A stretch of DNA of 64,000 bases from Glandiceps talaboti (Eukaryota; Hemichordata; Enteropneusta; Spengelidae), in contig NC_135570.1 in NCBI RefSeq assembly GCF_964340395.1, forward strand, positions 5,328,322 to 5,392,321. The letters run 5' to 3'. Below the pieces are notes generated by a model that saw nothing but the letters and a program-made list of their open reading frames with translations, ran no database searches and was not told the origin of the DNA. A program made the position numbers and the translations under genes. This document shows positions 1 to 14,500 of this stretch, piece by piece. Positions within the stretch are counted from its first letter, which is position 1. Each line of letters opens with the position of its first letter.

Positions 1-2118
1 AAACTAACATTACTATTATTGTTATTATAACTGATTTGTAGTGTTAATAACATGTTTACTAATAATTAATACAAACCAATAATATGCATATCAATGACTT
101 TAAATTTTAACTGTAACCAAGATTCATCAAATAATATTGTAGCTCTAAGTAACTTGGACTATGGCAAGATATTGTTGCCTAGCATCAGTTTGTATTTTGT
201 ATTTTCTGTTGTTCAGTTTTATATAACTTTAATTCCAATTTTCTTTGAGTTATACATGTAGCTAGCGGTGGAGTAAGTATGTAATATGCGTTGTTGGGAA
301 TTAGTATTTGGTACTTGTAGTGAGTCCAAGGATGCATGAAGGTTACGTCGTTTGTCGGAACCAATATTTAAATATTACAAACTTGGGTACATGTATCTTA
401 GTTGAAGTAGAGTAACCTTAACCTATATATGTGACCCACTTTTGTAGCAGGTTTTGTTTGTATTTTAACTTACAAGATTTCTAAATCAAACTATCTAGTG
501 TCATCTGTGAATAAATTTACAAGTTTAGTTTATCCAGAAAGGTCTAATGTCACCAAAGTTGTTTATAAACCCCAATGTTATCTTGACAATGATGGTGACA
601 GATATGTTCAGTGGTAACCCAGTGATGAACAATAGTAAAGTGATCCGCTGTAACTTAAAGTCTTCTTTCTACCAAGGAGTATTTGTTTGTACACAAACGG
701 TTGAACAAGAGGGGATTTTAATACCTGATTCAGATTTTCCATTTAGAGCAGTCAATGTACTTAGATTTGTAGGTCTACAATTTACCATCATTATTTACAG
801 TATGATGTACATAGCTTGATTTATAAGTAAACATCAAATAACAGAAGAGAAAAGTGCTTCTGACCTTCTACAAGATGTGTGTTGCTATCACAAACTGATT
901 TAAAGAGTTCAGAATTGGGTGTCCGTAAATGTACATCATGACACACAGAAGTGGAAGCAGCCCAAAGTCCTTGTTGCAAGATGTACAATGTAGAAGAAGG
1001 AAAACCTAAAGAAAAAACATTCGATCTTTACTACAGTGTATTTTCTTTTGATGCAATGGCATGAATTAACCACATCTTTTGTATTTTGACAAATGACGGA
1101 CCAACTGTGATTGTTTTTTGGGGGACTTTAGAGAAGTTGTGTTCAACTCTTGTAATTGCAACTTTGGGAAAAATATCACCAGGGTAACCTTCAGTTGATG
1201 TATTTCTTTTGATGGGAAAGTGAGAAAAAGTCGTTGATTGGCACTAAGTGGGTGATTTCTCAATCAGAAGGTCAGGTCGGAATCCTTACTATTGCAAAGC
1301 TTACTGTTGATTCATTGAGAAGAAACAGATTAAGACATTGAATGAAATCTTCAAAGGAGCTATTGTTGGCACAATAATGTCATTAGAACAATGAAACAAT
1401 ACACTGAATCTAATTTAATAGGAACAGCTATGAAAGGCAAAAACCAGGAATACATGAACCATTGATTGGACATATTGAAGTTGTACACGAGGGAGCTAGC
1501 ACTTCCCCACCTACTGCCAATTTAGAAATTCACTTCAAGGCGTTCTTTCTCAGAACTTTTACCACTGTTAAGTAACTTGTCAATGGTTTGTATGTTTTCA
1601 AGGATCCTACAACCTTGCTTCGCGTTGGAATGCGTAAGAAGATTAAATAAAAAAATCGGTGTTACATTCAAAATTTCACATCATGCACTGGAAGGTCTTA
1701 TTATACATGTACTCTAGATTTTTGTGAAAATCCAACACGTGTCAGTTTCCCTTGATAACAAAGAAGAAGAATTCTTGTAAAACTGACATTGGTTCCCAGT
1801 ATGTTATGTAAAGTATGTTTATATCATACTTTATTTTCCTGTATGTAACTTATCACCGTGAAAACAAAATCTCTACGGTACCCAAATCAGTACAGTAGAA
1901 AATCTGTCATGTGTTGTGTAACACCTTGTTCATATTAAGGTCCAACCAACCATGTATTTCTGTCTGTGTTTCTTATTTCACTAAGGGTCCCACTGGCATT
2001 CCTTTAGGCTGGTTTCTATTGTAGCTTACTTCGTGTTAGGTTTCTGAGCCGTAACAACTGTTTGTGTATACTTAAATGCGGTTATACAGCCACGGATTAG
2101 ACACGTACATGTAAATAG
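1..2118. other. Non-coding or unresolved; decayed coding-like patch
   Basis: No exon with convincing splice sites is visible. A 90-codon open frame at 547-819 (+) and nearby fragments to about 1650 have somewhat coding-like composition, broken by stops, and could be a decayed retrocopy or transposon gene. No family is recognised. Confidence 0.3.
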
Positions 2119-2198
2119 TATTCCCCAAGATTTTTCTTCATTAGCCAAGGAAAATATGAGTGAACCTAAGTGGCCTTGTCACTACGAGTAGCTAGACA
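2119..2198 (+). mobile_element. MITE-like element, left half (family A)
   Basis: TATTCCCCAAGATTTTTCTT, then GCCAAGGAAAATATGAGTG, then a GGCCTTGTCACTACGAGT block, match the left arm of the complete copy at 4295-4502. The right arm is not visible, so this copy is truncated. Confidence 0.6.
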
Positions 2199-2666
2199 GA
2201 AAACCCTTTTCCTTGCAAAAAGTGCAATGTATTTGTATTGATATAAATACATTACCTTTTGAAAGAAGAGACATGTTTACTAACGGAAAGCCCCATGACA
2301 TGTCCCTAGTGACGCATACATTCAAAACATTGCATCCCCAGTGTCAAATATGCACACAAGTAATGCGTTAATGTGACCTCTGATAAAGCAAAATGAGGAA
2401 TTAATCTACAAATTGAAACGTTAATCATTATATGAAATAGAGAATAAAAGTATACACATTTTGATACGCGGGTTTGACTTAGGTTTGACTTGTATGTGGC
2501 AGTTTTCATTCTGGTAGGCATAAAAAAAAAGGAGAAAATATTTGTGTTAATTGTCACTTTTTTGTCTGATTTACCCCCTATATTGATATCTTCATTTGCC
2601 AAAATAAGAATATGTTTGTTTGCCTGTCTGCGTGAAAATGTGAAAGTTCTGAAAAATTGACATCCT

Positions 2667-2683
2667 GCCACAAGGGGGCGCTG
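2667..2683 (+). promoter_or_regulatory. CTCF-like motif
   Basis: GCCACAAGGGGGCGCTG closely fits the bilaterian CTCF core (CCASYAGRKGGCRS-like). It is the best of several such words in the window. Similar words lie at about 37991, 38049, 41402, 45325, 51611, 60366, 60584 and 60779, some inside repeats. Binding is not shown. Confidence 0.3.
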
Positions 2684-3956
2684 TTCCATGCTCGTCGTTC
2701 ATACCTCAGTGAGTGCAAATGGTATGTGAGGGTCACTAGTTTGAAGGAATTTATAGATGAAGGGAGAGAGTATTTGGTTTAGTGTAAGAGTTCAAGCCTT
2801 TTAGACTGGAAAGGTCAAATGAACACAGGGAATGAGTAGAATTACTTTATGTAGCCAGGTCTGTGAGGATTTGTCCAATATTGTGTAACTTGTGGTTGAC
2901 ATCTGTGTCATTTCTGCTGACATGGTATGAAATGGATTGCCTAGCTGTCAGATTGTGTTGACTTTAACATTATCAGGTATTAGGTCACAGCGGGTTTACC
3001 GTCTATAAATAAATGCCAGCATATTTGATGTAGTGGGCCATTCAGTTTATCGGTTGTTGAACTACACAAGTGTGGTCAACTTCCTAATATTCAACTCACT
3101 GACCCGATTTTTACCACAACTTTCTTGATCTTTTGTTTTGGGGTTTTGATTAGTTTAGCGTCTGAAAATAAATACCAACTTATTTGATGAGAAGGAGAAT
3201 GTCATTGATTTATCAGTTGCTAAACTACAAGAGTTGTTAACTTCCTTATTTGCCTGATTTTATGGAAAATTTGAATTGATGTTTTGTGTTTGATATTGGA
3301 TGGTTTGATCACCCCAAACCTTACCTAAACTGTATGAACATTTTTACTGAAAGGAATCAAAATAATTTTGAAATGAATCCTGAATGTTTATTGACATCTT
3401 GTCACCATCATCAGGGACAATTTTGGATTATTTCCAAAACATGTTTGACTCGCAGTAAAAAAAATTCATTTGTAATTAACTTTGGACCAAGAAGAGGCCA
3501 CAAACATTCATTCTAAATCTTGCAAGAGATGAAATATTCTGCTTTGTGGTATGTTGAATTTTTTTTGTCGTGATTTTATTGGCAGTCCTAATTTTCTTTG
3601 TGCTCCTCTATTAATATCGTTTTATAAGATTTATTTAACCACAAATGAAGAAAACAAAATGTTTCAACATTGATAATAATGTACAAAATTACTGTAAACT
3701 TCTGAGGGCATGACCTAGATTATTCATTTAGAGTGAAGGTCAAAGGTCAGGGGTCAAGTGTCTTACCTAAAATACACATGAAGTATGTAAATTACAACAA
3801 AGCAGGCAAAAAAAATCCAAAGGGGTATGAACTGTGGTTCTGTTTTTAGTATTTCTGTTGTCCCAAGTACAAAATATAAATGAGAAAGTTGCATGTATTG
3901 CAATTATTGTTACAGGTAGGATCATACTATGTCTTTATTTACTTTAACTATTTAGA

Positions 3957-4107
3957 TATTATCCCCCTCAATATTTTTCTTCTTTCAGCCAAGGAAAATA
4001 CAAGTAACCTAAGGGGCCTTGTCAATACGAGTCACAAGACCTGTAGTGATTAACCCCTTGGTCATAAGTATTTTACCACGTGAAGGAAAGAAAAATATTG
4101 AATAATA
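3957..4107 (+). mobile_element. MITE-like element (family A), both arms
   Basis: The left arm is ATTATCCCCCTCAATATTTTT followed by CTTCTTTCAGCCAAGGAAAA. The right arm is its inverse, ending GAAAGAAAAATATTGAATAAT. The internal AAGGGGCCTTGTCA block is shared with the other copies. No coding capacity; about 150 bases. Confidence 0.65.
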
Positions 4108-4294
4108 GTATGTAATTACATCTTCTCAAGCTTAATCTATGAAAAATCTAGAAAATAATGGTGATTAGAAAAATTTTTACTCATATTTTGAGTATTGCAA
4201 AAGTAGTGATGTAGATATTTACAAGTACTGTAACATAGAACGACCAGGGTATACCGGTATAATCCATGTTTTCTCTCCAAAGACAATAATTAGA

Positions 4295-4502
4295 TATTAT
4301 TCCCCAATATTTTTCTTCTTTTAGCAAAGGAAAATACGAGTGACCTAAGGGGCTTTGTCACTACAAGTTGCTAGATGAGGTTCTGAAAACAGAACCATAG
4401 TTCATACCCTTTGGGATTTTTTTTGCCTGTTGTAATAGAGTAATGACAACCCTTAGGTCATGAGTGTTTTCGGCTGAATAAAGAAAAATATTGGAGAATA
4501 AC
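4295..4502 (+). mobile_element. MITE-like element (family A), most complete copy
   Basis: The left terminal inverted repeat runs from ATTATTCCCCAATATTTTTC to CGAGTGACCTAAGG. The right one runs from CCTTAGGTCATGAGTGTTTT to AAAAATATTGGAGAATAAC, its imperfect inverse. About 90 unrelated bases lie between. There is no transposase, so it would be a non-autonomous DNA transposon or fold-back element. Confidence 0.7.
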
Positions 4503-4509
4503 ATAACTA

Positions 4510-7155
4510 TACCAGCACCAGTAATATAAAAAAAATATTGGGGAAAGTAACAGCTATTTTGAATGTTTTGACTCATATTTCGAACACAGCAGAACCAGTG
4601 ATGTAGATGCACATTGTGGTGACATACATGTAGATGCGTATTGTTGTGACCAGAGTATATATTCCATATTTTTTGTTGAACCTGGCTCATGCATGGTATA
4701 CATAGTAGAATCAGTGTTATTGTTGTCAAAAAGTACAGAAGAGATTTGTGTAGTAATGAAGTCTGATAAATACATAAAATATATACATGTACTGGAAGTA
4801 TATGAAACAGTCTCATTATCATAAACCTCCATATTTTCATGTGTTGATGTACAGACTTATTTTCTTACAATGGTATGTCAATGGCGGTGTCAATCAAATT
4901 GGGTGGATGCTAATTATTGTTAATGCATCATTAAAGGTAGATAAAACTGAGAATTTGATCAATAAACTACTGTGAGAGAAAAGAGGATTATGTGAATAGA
5001 GTCAAGTCACTAATGACTAATAATGGATAAAGTCATTAGCATGCACTCTCTTTCTCATTAATCACAGATTTGACAGTGTCAGTTTTAAGAGGTTCTTGAC
5101 TACTGAGAGTGTATAGCTATGTGGAGACTTCATATACAAATACATGTGTATGACAAGTCTGAGTAGAACAATGCTATATTTACTCAAATTACTGAAAACC
5201 AACCAAGCTTGTGACAAGCTTGCAGGACTGAGAAACCTTCTAGATTTCATAACTGCAGAGGCTTGCAAGCTTGCTGGGGATCACAAGTACATGATGTGAC
5301 AAGCTTGTAGGGTAGACATTGAAACTCCACTGGCTGGCTTGCAAACTTGTTGCAATCTTCAACTCGACTAAGCTGTCTGCAAGCTTGTTGCCAGCTTGTG
5401 CAACTTGCAAGTTTGCAGCAATTGTGCAACTTTCATATGGAAATATACCTGAAAAAAACCCACCATAATATGACAGAACCCCATGACATGTGAGTGCAAG
5501 TGCAGCATACTCAGGGTATTTGTATGAGTGCTTACAGTGTTTTCTTTAGCATCACTTTCACAAGTGTAGCAAGTGAAAGTGCAGCAGAAAACACTGCAAG
5601 CATGCATGCAAATACTCCCTGAGTACCCAGACTAGCACTCATGTGGCATGGGGTTCTGTTATTATTACATAGGCTTAATATCCAAAACAGCAAATTTCAG
5701 TGAAAATGGCACTATGCTATCACATGCTTTTATCTATTAAGAATGATCGCATCCTCATTTGCATATCATTTGCATGCAGGTATGCAATAAATAATGTTTT
5801 CGATATTGCACTGCAGTGCAAATACAACTAGTGTGCATGCGCACTGGTGCAAGTAATCGCGGATACATATGTAATAATAACCACAACACACATGATTATC
5901 GATATTGCTGTATTCAGTATGGTTGCTAAGAAAACTGTAACAGATGAGAAAAATGCAAGTAGTCAGTTTCCATGGAAACATGATGAGTGGCAAGTAATTC
6001 ATTTCCTGTTTTCAACACCATTCAATAAAGTGTTTTAAAATATAAGAGTCGAATGAATAGGGAGTGATTTGATCTGTATGATGATCGTCCTCTGTGGTAC
6101 AGTTTTCAGTTTATAGCAATTATTTACATTAAATGATAACATAACCCAATGTCACCTCCGCTCATTCATCAATAGCACGTTTTTCTGACCGAATTGAGGA
6201 TACCATTTTGTGTCATATTATCAGTAGCTTAGGGAGGCAGCCAAGGGAAGGTTGTGGATTTGTTGCTATCTGGTGTGTGGATGTGAATAATCCTGGATTC
6301 TGGAATTTAATGTGCGTGAAGTACCGTTAAATCAGGTATTTGTGCCACCCTCATGTTTATTTCACAACGCTATTCCCTAGTCTGGTCATGAAATGTACAT
6401 TTGGAAATGATTTTATTGGAATGGCTAGAGTAAGACCCTTGGGTTGCCATACTGGCAGACTCAAATTTCACTCGTGCTATTTGTAGAGTTTAGACAGTAC
6501 ATTATTAGTTATTCATTGCGTTGGCATTTGCCACTGTTTGGGGCTCACCAGGCAAAGGGTAAGTTTTATTATTACAGTAAAAATTTGTGAAATATATAAA
6601 TAACAAAATTCAATGGGTACATACACATACAGACAGCAGCCGAGAATTGTGTAACACAGTAGCAAATATAAACAATGTGTCCGGAAACATTATAAAATTC
6701 AATTGGGGTCAAATTCCCTCAATTTCTGAACCAGTGCATTTTTTTCATCAGTTCGAAATTTTTGAATGTTGTAACTAACTAAATGTTGTTGTTAAATGGT
6801 AGTAATCTTAGCTCAGTAGGAATTGTGAAAGCTGAATGGAGGCATAGAGATTTTGACATAGCATTAATTCTTAGTGCTTCGGTTTTTTGAATGAAAGGCA
6901 GTCTTAACTAAATACTTTTGTGTAATTCGTACACTGGAATGTGTACACAGGCTGCATTGGATTAAGGGCACTGTGTAGGACTTCCAACATGTACCATGAA
7001 GTCTTGAGGGCATTTATATCAGAATGGTATGAAATATGTACTGAACTAAGTTTAGGTAGTAAATTTATGTTATGACTTGACCAAGGTCAATTGCTTTTTT
7101 GTTATCAGATGATTGTATGACTTTTGAGTTAAGTGGGTGTCATGGTTACGGGTTG
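4510..7155. other. No gene seen; AAGCTTGCAAG-rich patch
   Basis: AT-rich non-coding sequence. At about 5205-5420 the words AAGCTTG and CTTGCAAG recur in both orientations roughly every 20-40 bases, which suggests a decayed short tandem or palindromic repeat. Short open frames here lack splice context or similarity. Confidence 0.4.
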
Positions 7156-7159
7156 GTGG

Positions 7160-8135
7160 CGATGACAATGATATGGAATGTCATTGACATTGATAGGCAG
7201 TTATATGCACTCATTGTCAAACGGTGTCATCTATTTCAACACCTAAGTTAGTGTATAGTCAACTTTTACAGTTAACATGTGTTTCATTGTTCATATTTGG
7301 TCTGATTGTTCAATGTGACCGTGAAATATATACATGTAATATAACATAGATGTTGACATTCATATACAGTTATTGTCGAACCCTTGTCATCAATTTCAAC
7401 ACCAACACACAGCATATAGTCAATTTTTAATGAAACGTTTATTTCAGTTCATATATGGTTTAATTTATTCATAATGGCAATACAACCTATAAATGGAATG
7501 CTATTAATGGCATTGACATTGATATACATGTATATGTACAGTTCTTATGTCATGTCAAACAGTGTTTGTCATCTATTTCAACACCAACTCACAGCATATA
7601 ATGTATAGTTAACTTTTAAGGTTTAGTGCCAGTGTAATGAACGTTCTTTATAAAGACGTATGGGAATGACAATACATGTAAATGGAATGCCATTGATGGC
7701 ATTAACATTGATAATATACATGTGCAGGTCTTGTCTAACAGTGTCATCGGTTTCAATACCAACTTACAGTTAACTTTGAAATGTTTATTTCTGTTCATGA
7801 ATCATGTATGGTTTGATTATTCATAATGACAATAAATGGAATGCTATTAATGACATTGAAATTGATATACATGTAGAGGTCTTGTCTAACAGTCTAACAC
7901 TGTAGTAACAGTGTCATCGATTTCAACACCATCTTAGTCAACTTTTCATGAAACGTTTATTTCTGTTCATATATAGTCCAATTATTTCTGATAACAGTAA
8001 ATTAAAACATCATTGTTGGCGTTGACATTGATATGAGGTGATTATCTTACAATGGCATTTATTTCAACACCAGTTTTACATGTAACTACAGTCAACTTTT
8101 ATGATCAAATCTGTTCCTATGTGGTCTGTATGGTT
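7160..8135 (+). repeat. Tandem array, about six copies of a 140-185 base unit
   Basis: Each unit contains ATTGACATTGATATACATG, then a GTCAAACAGTGTCATC block, then ATTTCAACACCAACTCACAG, then GTCAACTTTTAATGAAACG and TTTATTTCTGTTCATATATGG. Copies begin near 7177, 7325, 7500, 7685, 7842 and 8009 and are diverged, so the array is old. Confidence 0.75.
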
Positions 8136-9591
8136 GAGAGTATCATTGTCATGTTACATTCATATGATAGGTTGATCTGTGTCTTCGTGTGAGGCATTGA
8201 TATGTCTGTTTCATATACGATATGAACATCACATTTCATAAACCAGATGTTAAACTAACTTTGTGGGTGTTTTTACATCAAATGGTTATATGGACTGCTT
8301 ACTTTTGTCTCTCCCCTCCCCCTCCCCCCACAAAGCGTTTAAGTTTTATGGATGTGTATATCTCACACTTCCTATATTGAACCTCTTAAAATGTATATTG
8401 TGCATATTGAATTTTTTTTTTCAACATGGATTGTCATTTTTTTCCATGGAAATAAAAACTTTGATTTATTTGGTCATACTTTAAACCAGTTGTATGAACA
8501 TTTGATATCATTTGTAGAAATCAAAAGCGTTCCGTTTATTTAAACATTTCAAGGATTATGAAACCATATCTTTGTTTATATTTGATTAATGATCAAACTC
8601 TGGAATATCCTGAGTGGCCTCCAGAACTCAGCATGAAGTATCATGTAGAGAGGACATGAATAATTAATTCAAGTACAAATAGTTTATACACTTTATGGGC
8701 TCAAATAACATTAAAGAAAATTAAGAGCATTAGCAGAAAATAGTGAAATTGGATCGTAACTTTTAGTTATCAGTTTATTAGCTCATGTGTCAGAACCTAC
8801 AAATGTAGGTGATATGGTAACAAAAGGGAAAACTCGGATAAAATTTGTGAAATTTGAAGTACATATGTACTCTTGTTTAATGACTTTGGAATACAGGCAG
8901 ACGTGATAAACTCTTTTTGGCCCCAGACAACTAGATATGACCATAATGTCAATGAACTAATTAAAGTTTGAGAGGAAAAGCTGTTCCCTAAAAAAAATTA
9001 CAACTCATCTCCTAAATCTTTAGTAATACATAATTTCAAACTTTTTTGAACCAAATGACCTGGCAATAAATATTGAAAGATAAAATTGATATTAAAAAAA
9101 TGGTTATTCTTCAAAAACTTGACCAAGTTTTGTCCATATATATACTGTATGGTGACCTGAATTGTACTATTCGGTGACCCAGAATTGTGTTTCTTGTGCC
9201 TAGTCATATTCAAAGGTGTAATGCTATGTTTGTTTATAGAACTGACCACCTAATTTATGTTAAGGCCTGCAGGCAGTGGTAGAAAGAGGGTTTAGTTTCT
9301 ATTGTAATAGGCTACATAAACAACAATACCAGTGAATAAGTAGGGCTTTCATTCCAGGTTCTTCTACGTCAGTGAACACACAGGTGACATTGTATCATTA
9401 TTTTTAACTGTATATATCTTCTTTTCAAAATCTGGTCTGTTACTGGGTTTCCTGCATGCTAAATTCCTCTCAGCAAAGTTGTTTCTGTTTGCCAACAGTC
9501 AGAATGACTTACTTAGCAGCACTAGCGACAAGAAGAGTTGTTTTTTTAATTTCATTAAACTCGAAATTGATAAATAGTTGAGGTTGTCTGT

Positions 9592-9950
9592 ACAGTGCAA
9601 AGCTACCATAAATCTCTATGCTGTATAGTATACCCAGGTAATTTTAAAAATTGATAGCTTCAGTTATTTCTGCCGTACGAAGCCACCATAAATCTGTATG
9701 CTGTATACCCAGATCAGTTTTAAAATTGATGGCTTCAGTTATTTGTGAATTACAAAGCCACCATAACTCTATGCTGTAATTTGTATACCTAGATCAGTTT
9801 TAAAATTGATAGCTTCAGTTATTTCTGCAGTAAAAAGCTACCATAAATCTCTACTTTGTAGATCATACAGTTAAGTTTTAAAAATGAAATTGATATATTG
9901 TTAATGTCATCTCTACAGTACAAAACTATAATAAATCTTTATGTGGCAGG
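9592..9950 (+). repeat. Tandem array, 4-5 copies of an about 83-base unit
   Basis: Unit landmarks are AAAGCTACCATAAATCTCTA, TGCTGTATA, CCCAGATCAGTTTTAAAATT and GATAGCTTCAGTTATTTCTG. They recur near 9600, 9680, 9760 and 9836, with a weak copy near 9920. Confidence 0.75.
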
Positions 9951-11290
9951 TCTACTTTAAGTTAATGATATTTCGTAATTAAAATGTTCAAAGTACTATA
10001 TGGAGACTATACTATTCATGGTTCCAAGAATCACCAGCATATTACAATATACATGTAGTTACTGTGAAGTGGTAAATTGAGGTTTCGCTTCGCCAACTAC
10101 GGACCTTGATCACACAATGATTTAATTATTTATCATCAACTTCTCTCTTTGAACTCGAAAAGTACAATTTGTTATCAAGTCCTCTATACATGCACTAACT
10201 AATATATTATAGATAATCAAGTTAATTAAATATTGAATATCAAATTAATTAATTAATGTGTTACTATGTGTATATAATTAAATTAGGAACCACATTTGTG
10301 ATTACCATTCTCCTTTTGTACATGCCTACTGTAAATGACATGATACAAGACTTAATTTGTAATTACTGGGTTTACGCATTTTTTATTAGATATTAGTTTG
10401 GAATATTCCATTTCCAAGTGAATATATTTTCTGTGAATATTTTTAGTTTTAATTATTATGCATCATGACTAGGGTCGCCTAGTGGTAAAGCCATCAAATG
10501 GACAGTTTGTCATTTGAAGTCTGTTGAACTGAACAGGCGAAGCATTACTTGTAAGTAACAAGCACTGATGGTCGCGGTACAAGAACGTATTATTGTAATT
10601 TAGATTTTAGTTTAATTTTTTCACTACAAAAGAGCTCCATCAGTAAAAATGACCATAAATGTTCATCAGCTTGGTAGATCAAATGATTTATACCGGTAAA
10701 CACTAAAAAATATTTAAAAATATTTCAGTTTTGAAGTTGACTTTAATATACATACAGATACAGATACAGTTATATTTATAGTGGCCATCTGTCCCCATCT
10801 GTCAGCCTCCTAAGATAGTTAATTTAATTCATGTTTCTCTACAGCTGTGCATGTAAATTAATGTGACACCTGCCCTGGTATTTTACATCATTACTGAATA
10901 TTAATGACAGGTGCAGTATCTCTTGTCTTAAAGTATCAACTGTAGACATCTAAATCATATCACAATGTGTTTTGTGATGTTGTATAATATACAAAATGTA
11001 TGTGTTCTCCCTGTAAATCTAGTTATGTACATTTATTTGTATATTGACCATAGGTTCATGTACTTTCTGTAGAGTTGTGAAATGAGATGTAAAATGTACT
11101 GGTCTTGTGCCTATGGTGCTGCCTTGAACAATTAGTACGTGACAGTTCAAGTCCTTCTTTTGACTGAATTATGAGATGAGATGAGATGCCAAATGTACTG
11201 TGTTGTGACTGGTGATGGCTACAGTCATTTACAAATTACATTGACCCCCAATCATTTTCTTTTGATGAGTTTAACAGATGAGATACAAAT

Positions 11291-11322
11291 TGTACACACA
11301 CAGACACACACAGACACACACA

Positions 11323-11361
<39 letters not shown>

Positions 11362-11498
11362 ACACACACACACACTCTCTTTCTCTCCCTCCCCCTCCTT
11401 CTCTCTCCCTTCCCCCCTCTCTCTCTCTCTTTTTCTTTCTCTCTCTCTTTCTCTATCTCTTTCTCTCTCTCTTTCTCTATCTCTTTCTCTTTCTCTCT

Positions 11499-11559
<61 letters not shown>

Positions 11560-11576
11560 ACTCACTCACTAATGCA
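11291..11576 (+). repeat. Compound microsatellite (CA)n then (CT)n
   Basis: About 80 bases of (CA)n with GACA interruptions change into about 180 bases of (CT)n with TTTCT interruptions, then (CTCA)n. It opens long frames on both strands; none is a gene. Confidence 0.95.
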
Positions 11577-11579
11577 TTA

Positions 11580-14500
11580 CTCTGATAACTCTTGTACCTT
11601 CAGCTTGTCATCCGTGATTCCTGTATCAAGTTGTAATTATCTTCTTCAAACTTACATGTATTCAGTTACCCATACCCCTTAAAAGTTGGTACCCTACCAG
11701 CATAACTTATGTTTAGATTTACATAATTACATGTAAGTAGTAGTTACATGTAATTATTGCATTTCATGTGTCCATTTATTATCCTAGTTACACATGTTCA
11801 TTTACTTAATGACTTCATTTGAATAAACTCTTCCTGCGACATAGGTGAATAATGACTTGATGCAGTAATTAGGACAAGCTTTAAGATATGACAGCTATTG
11901 CAGTATACCACATCAGTGCCAATGAAAGGCTAGGTGTGATGTGAAGGGTGGCGAAGTCAGGTGTTATATCATTTAAGTATGATCCTATTTGTACAAGATT
12001 TAACCTTTTCTTTGGAATAAAAGTTTTAGTGTAATGGTAACCAAATCAGTTTCTACATAACACATTCATGGGTGACTGAGTAGTGTCACATTGGTGATAA
12101 TACAACACATCTTTGAAATTGCGTTTGTGAAATGATATTTTCAACGTAATGTTTATGTCAATTTCTGTATCCATGGAAATATGTCTGATTGACACAAAAA
12201 TTGAAACACCTTTTGAATAATATTTTATATAAATTTAAGAGTAAATACAGTGTAAACAAACGATCACGATTGTAAATAAAGCCATCCAAGTCATCCACAG
12301 TCCTTTCGCAGGAAAGAAGTTTTGTGACGATGAACACCTTTTGTTTTATTTTGGTTCCAGTGATGCAGTATTACTGATAATAACTGTATTACAATTGTAA
12401 GAAGTATTCCGTAGTCCTTTCTCATATATTTGTGTACAAATGAATGACACATCACCCTCAAGTTGATTTTGTCAAGCGATTGGAATTTGTTTTCATCTGC
12501 TTCTTTGTGCACAACAGAGGCAGCATTAAGCTGCCCACAAAGGCTAATGCATTTTTCTTGTTCCAAGCTTTTTATGTGCTTATATTCTATAATATAGTCA
12601 GTGGGTTTGGTGGGGGTTGGTCTCTAAGTGTGGAGGCGTGACTGTGTTAGGGACACATACCACAGATTCTTATGCCTGTGTTTTTGGAGGATATGAGTTG
12701 AGTATGTCATTGACATCCAGTTGTTGGTGAGTTCACTTGAAATTTATCATTGAGGCACTGCTGACACAGTGTATGTACCACACTAAAGGTACTGTAGTAT
12801 GTAGTAGGAGTGGTCTGAACTGATGTGAAGGTTGTAACCTCAAGGGAAGTGTCATAACCTCTCCACAGAAGTGTTGACTGTGACAACAGAATTGCTCTAA
12901 TCACAGATTGACATTATGGAGTCATACTTGTCCTACCAGGAGGCAGGTGTGAAAGTGATTGTGGTCCATGCTTCCACAACATGTTGTTATCAAGAGTCAT
13001 GTTATTGCAATGTCATTTCATACTATTTGATTGTTCCGCATGTTTCCCTTGTTTTATCATGCCACAACTTTTACTTTTCTGTAGATGAACATGATGATGT
13101 AGGCTCAGTAAACAACTGTGTGTGTGGTGTGTGTGCATGCATGCATATATATGTGCATGCAAATGTGCATGGCATTGTGCATGCATACATGTGTGCATGT
13201 GCATGCAGGTATGTGGTGTGTGGGAGTGGGAGGGTATGTGTGTGTGGGAGTGGGAGGGGTATGTGTTGTCCATCTCTGTACACGTATGTACAAATGTACA
13301 TGTACACTGTCATGTATTCATGATGACCTATCCATGCATACAGTTGAATATACAATATAAAGATTTCACTCAAGACCTGTCGTGAATGCATACTACACAA
13401 TATATAGATATATATTCACACAGACCTATCGTATCCCAATTTTATGAAATACATGTATAATCAAATTTAGTACAATAGAGCCATCTTTATTTACGACAGC
13501 AATATGTAATTTGCACATTATTCTTGGAATGATGATAAATGACAACTCAGTAATCAATAGGAGAAACTTTAATAAATTTATTTATTTATAATTTCAACCA
13601 TGACCTTCATCTTAAGTTTCAACTGCAAGACCAAGTTCCATAGGCAAGGAGTTTGTTGTTCATAATAGTAATACATTCATCACCTGGAGTATCTTGCGTA
13701 ATGTTTCATGCATTTTCAAATAAGGATACCAAGATTCTAGCCATTATTACAGTATAACACAGAGTATTGAATATAAACCTTGTGTTGATATTATGACATA
13801 TGACGGACCAGTGGGGTTTTAATACACATGTATACCAAGCAGCTACATGTTCCAATTAATCCAAGATTCCCTGTAGAATTAATCAAGTCTTACAAAATGT
13901 ACTTCAGAGTGTAGTGTATAGTCAATGAGGAAATGCACCCATGTGTATAACAGATCCATGCATCTGTGCATCTGTCATCACCCACACTAGAAGTGTTTAC
14001 TTGGTATTCATAGTGTGTCACAGTTCAGACATAGGGTCCTGCCCATACCATGTATTGTTTGTCTCTCTGTCTTTATAAAAAAAACCTCAGTCAAAAGAAT
14101 CACATTCTTAAAACATTTCCTTCCACCTCAGAGTGTTTAAACTCTTGTATTAACATACCTGTCTATGCACTTATTCATGCATGTACGGAATATGTTGAAA
14201 TATTTGCACAATGCCTTCAAGACATTGAGAGTTATATCCGGAAAGTATGACGTACAATATACTATGGAAGAGGGAAAATCTGCATATCTATTGTAACATC
14301 TGATATTTCCTCAGGACTGATATTAATTTGTTTGAAAATTATTAATAAAAGTAAATGTGCAGACCACATTGAGATTATGAGGCACTATGATATAGGAATA
14401 ATCTGCATATCTAATAATATTGACATCTGATATTTTAATTGCAAATTATTTTCATTATAATTATTATTAAAACTTTATTATGGATGCATAGTCCAGAGAA

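Noticed and set aside
10465-10575. tRNA-like start GGGTCGCCTAGTGGTAAAGC
   Set aside because: Resembles an A box but no B box at the proper distance and no cloverleaf could be formed; not called a tRNA or SINE.
11181-11682. Overlapping 134-codon frames on + and a 96-codon frame on -
   Set aside because: They are produced by the CA/CT microsatellite (Thr-His and Ser-Leu runs; Arg-Glu in antisense) with no splice or start context.
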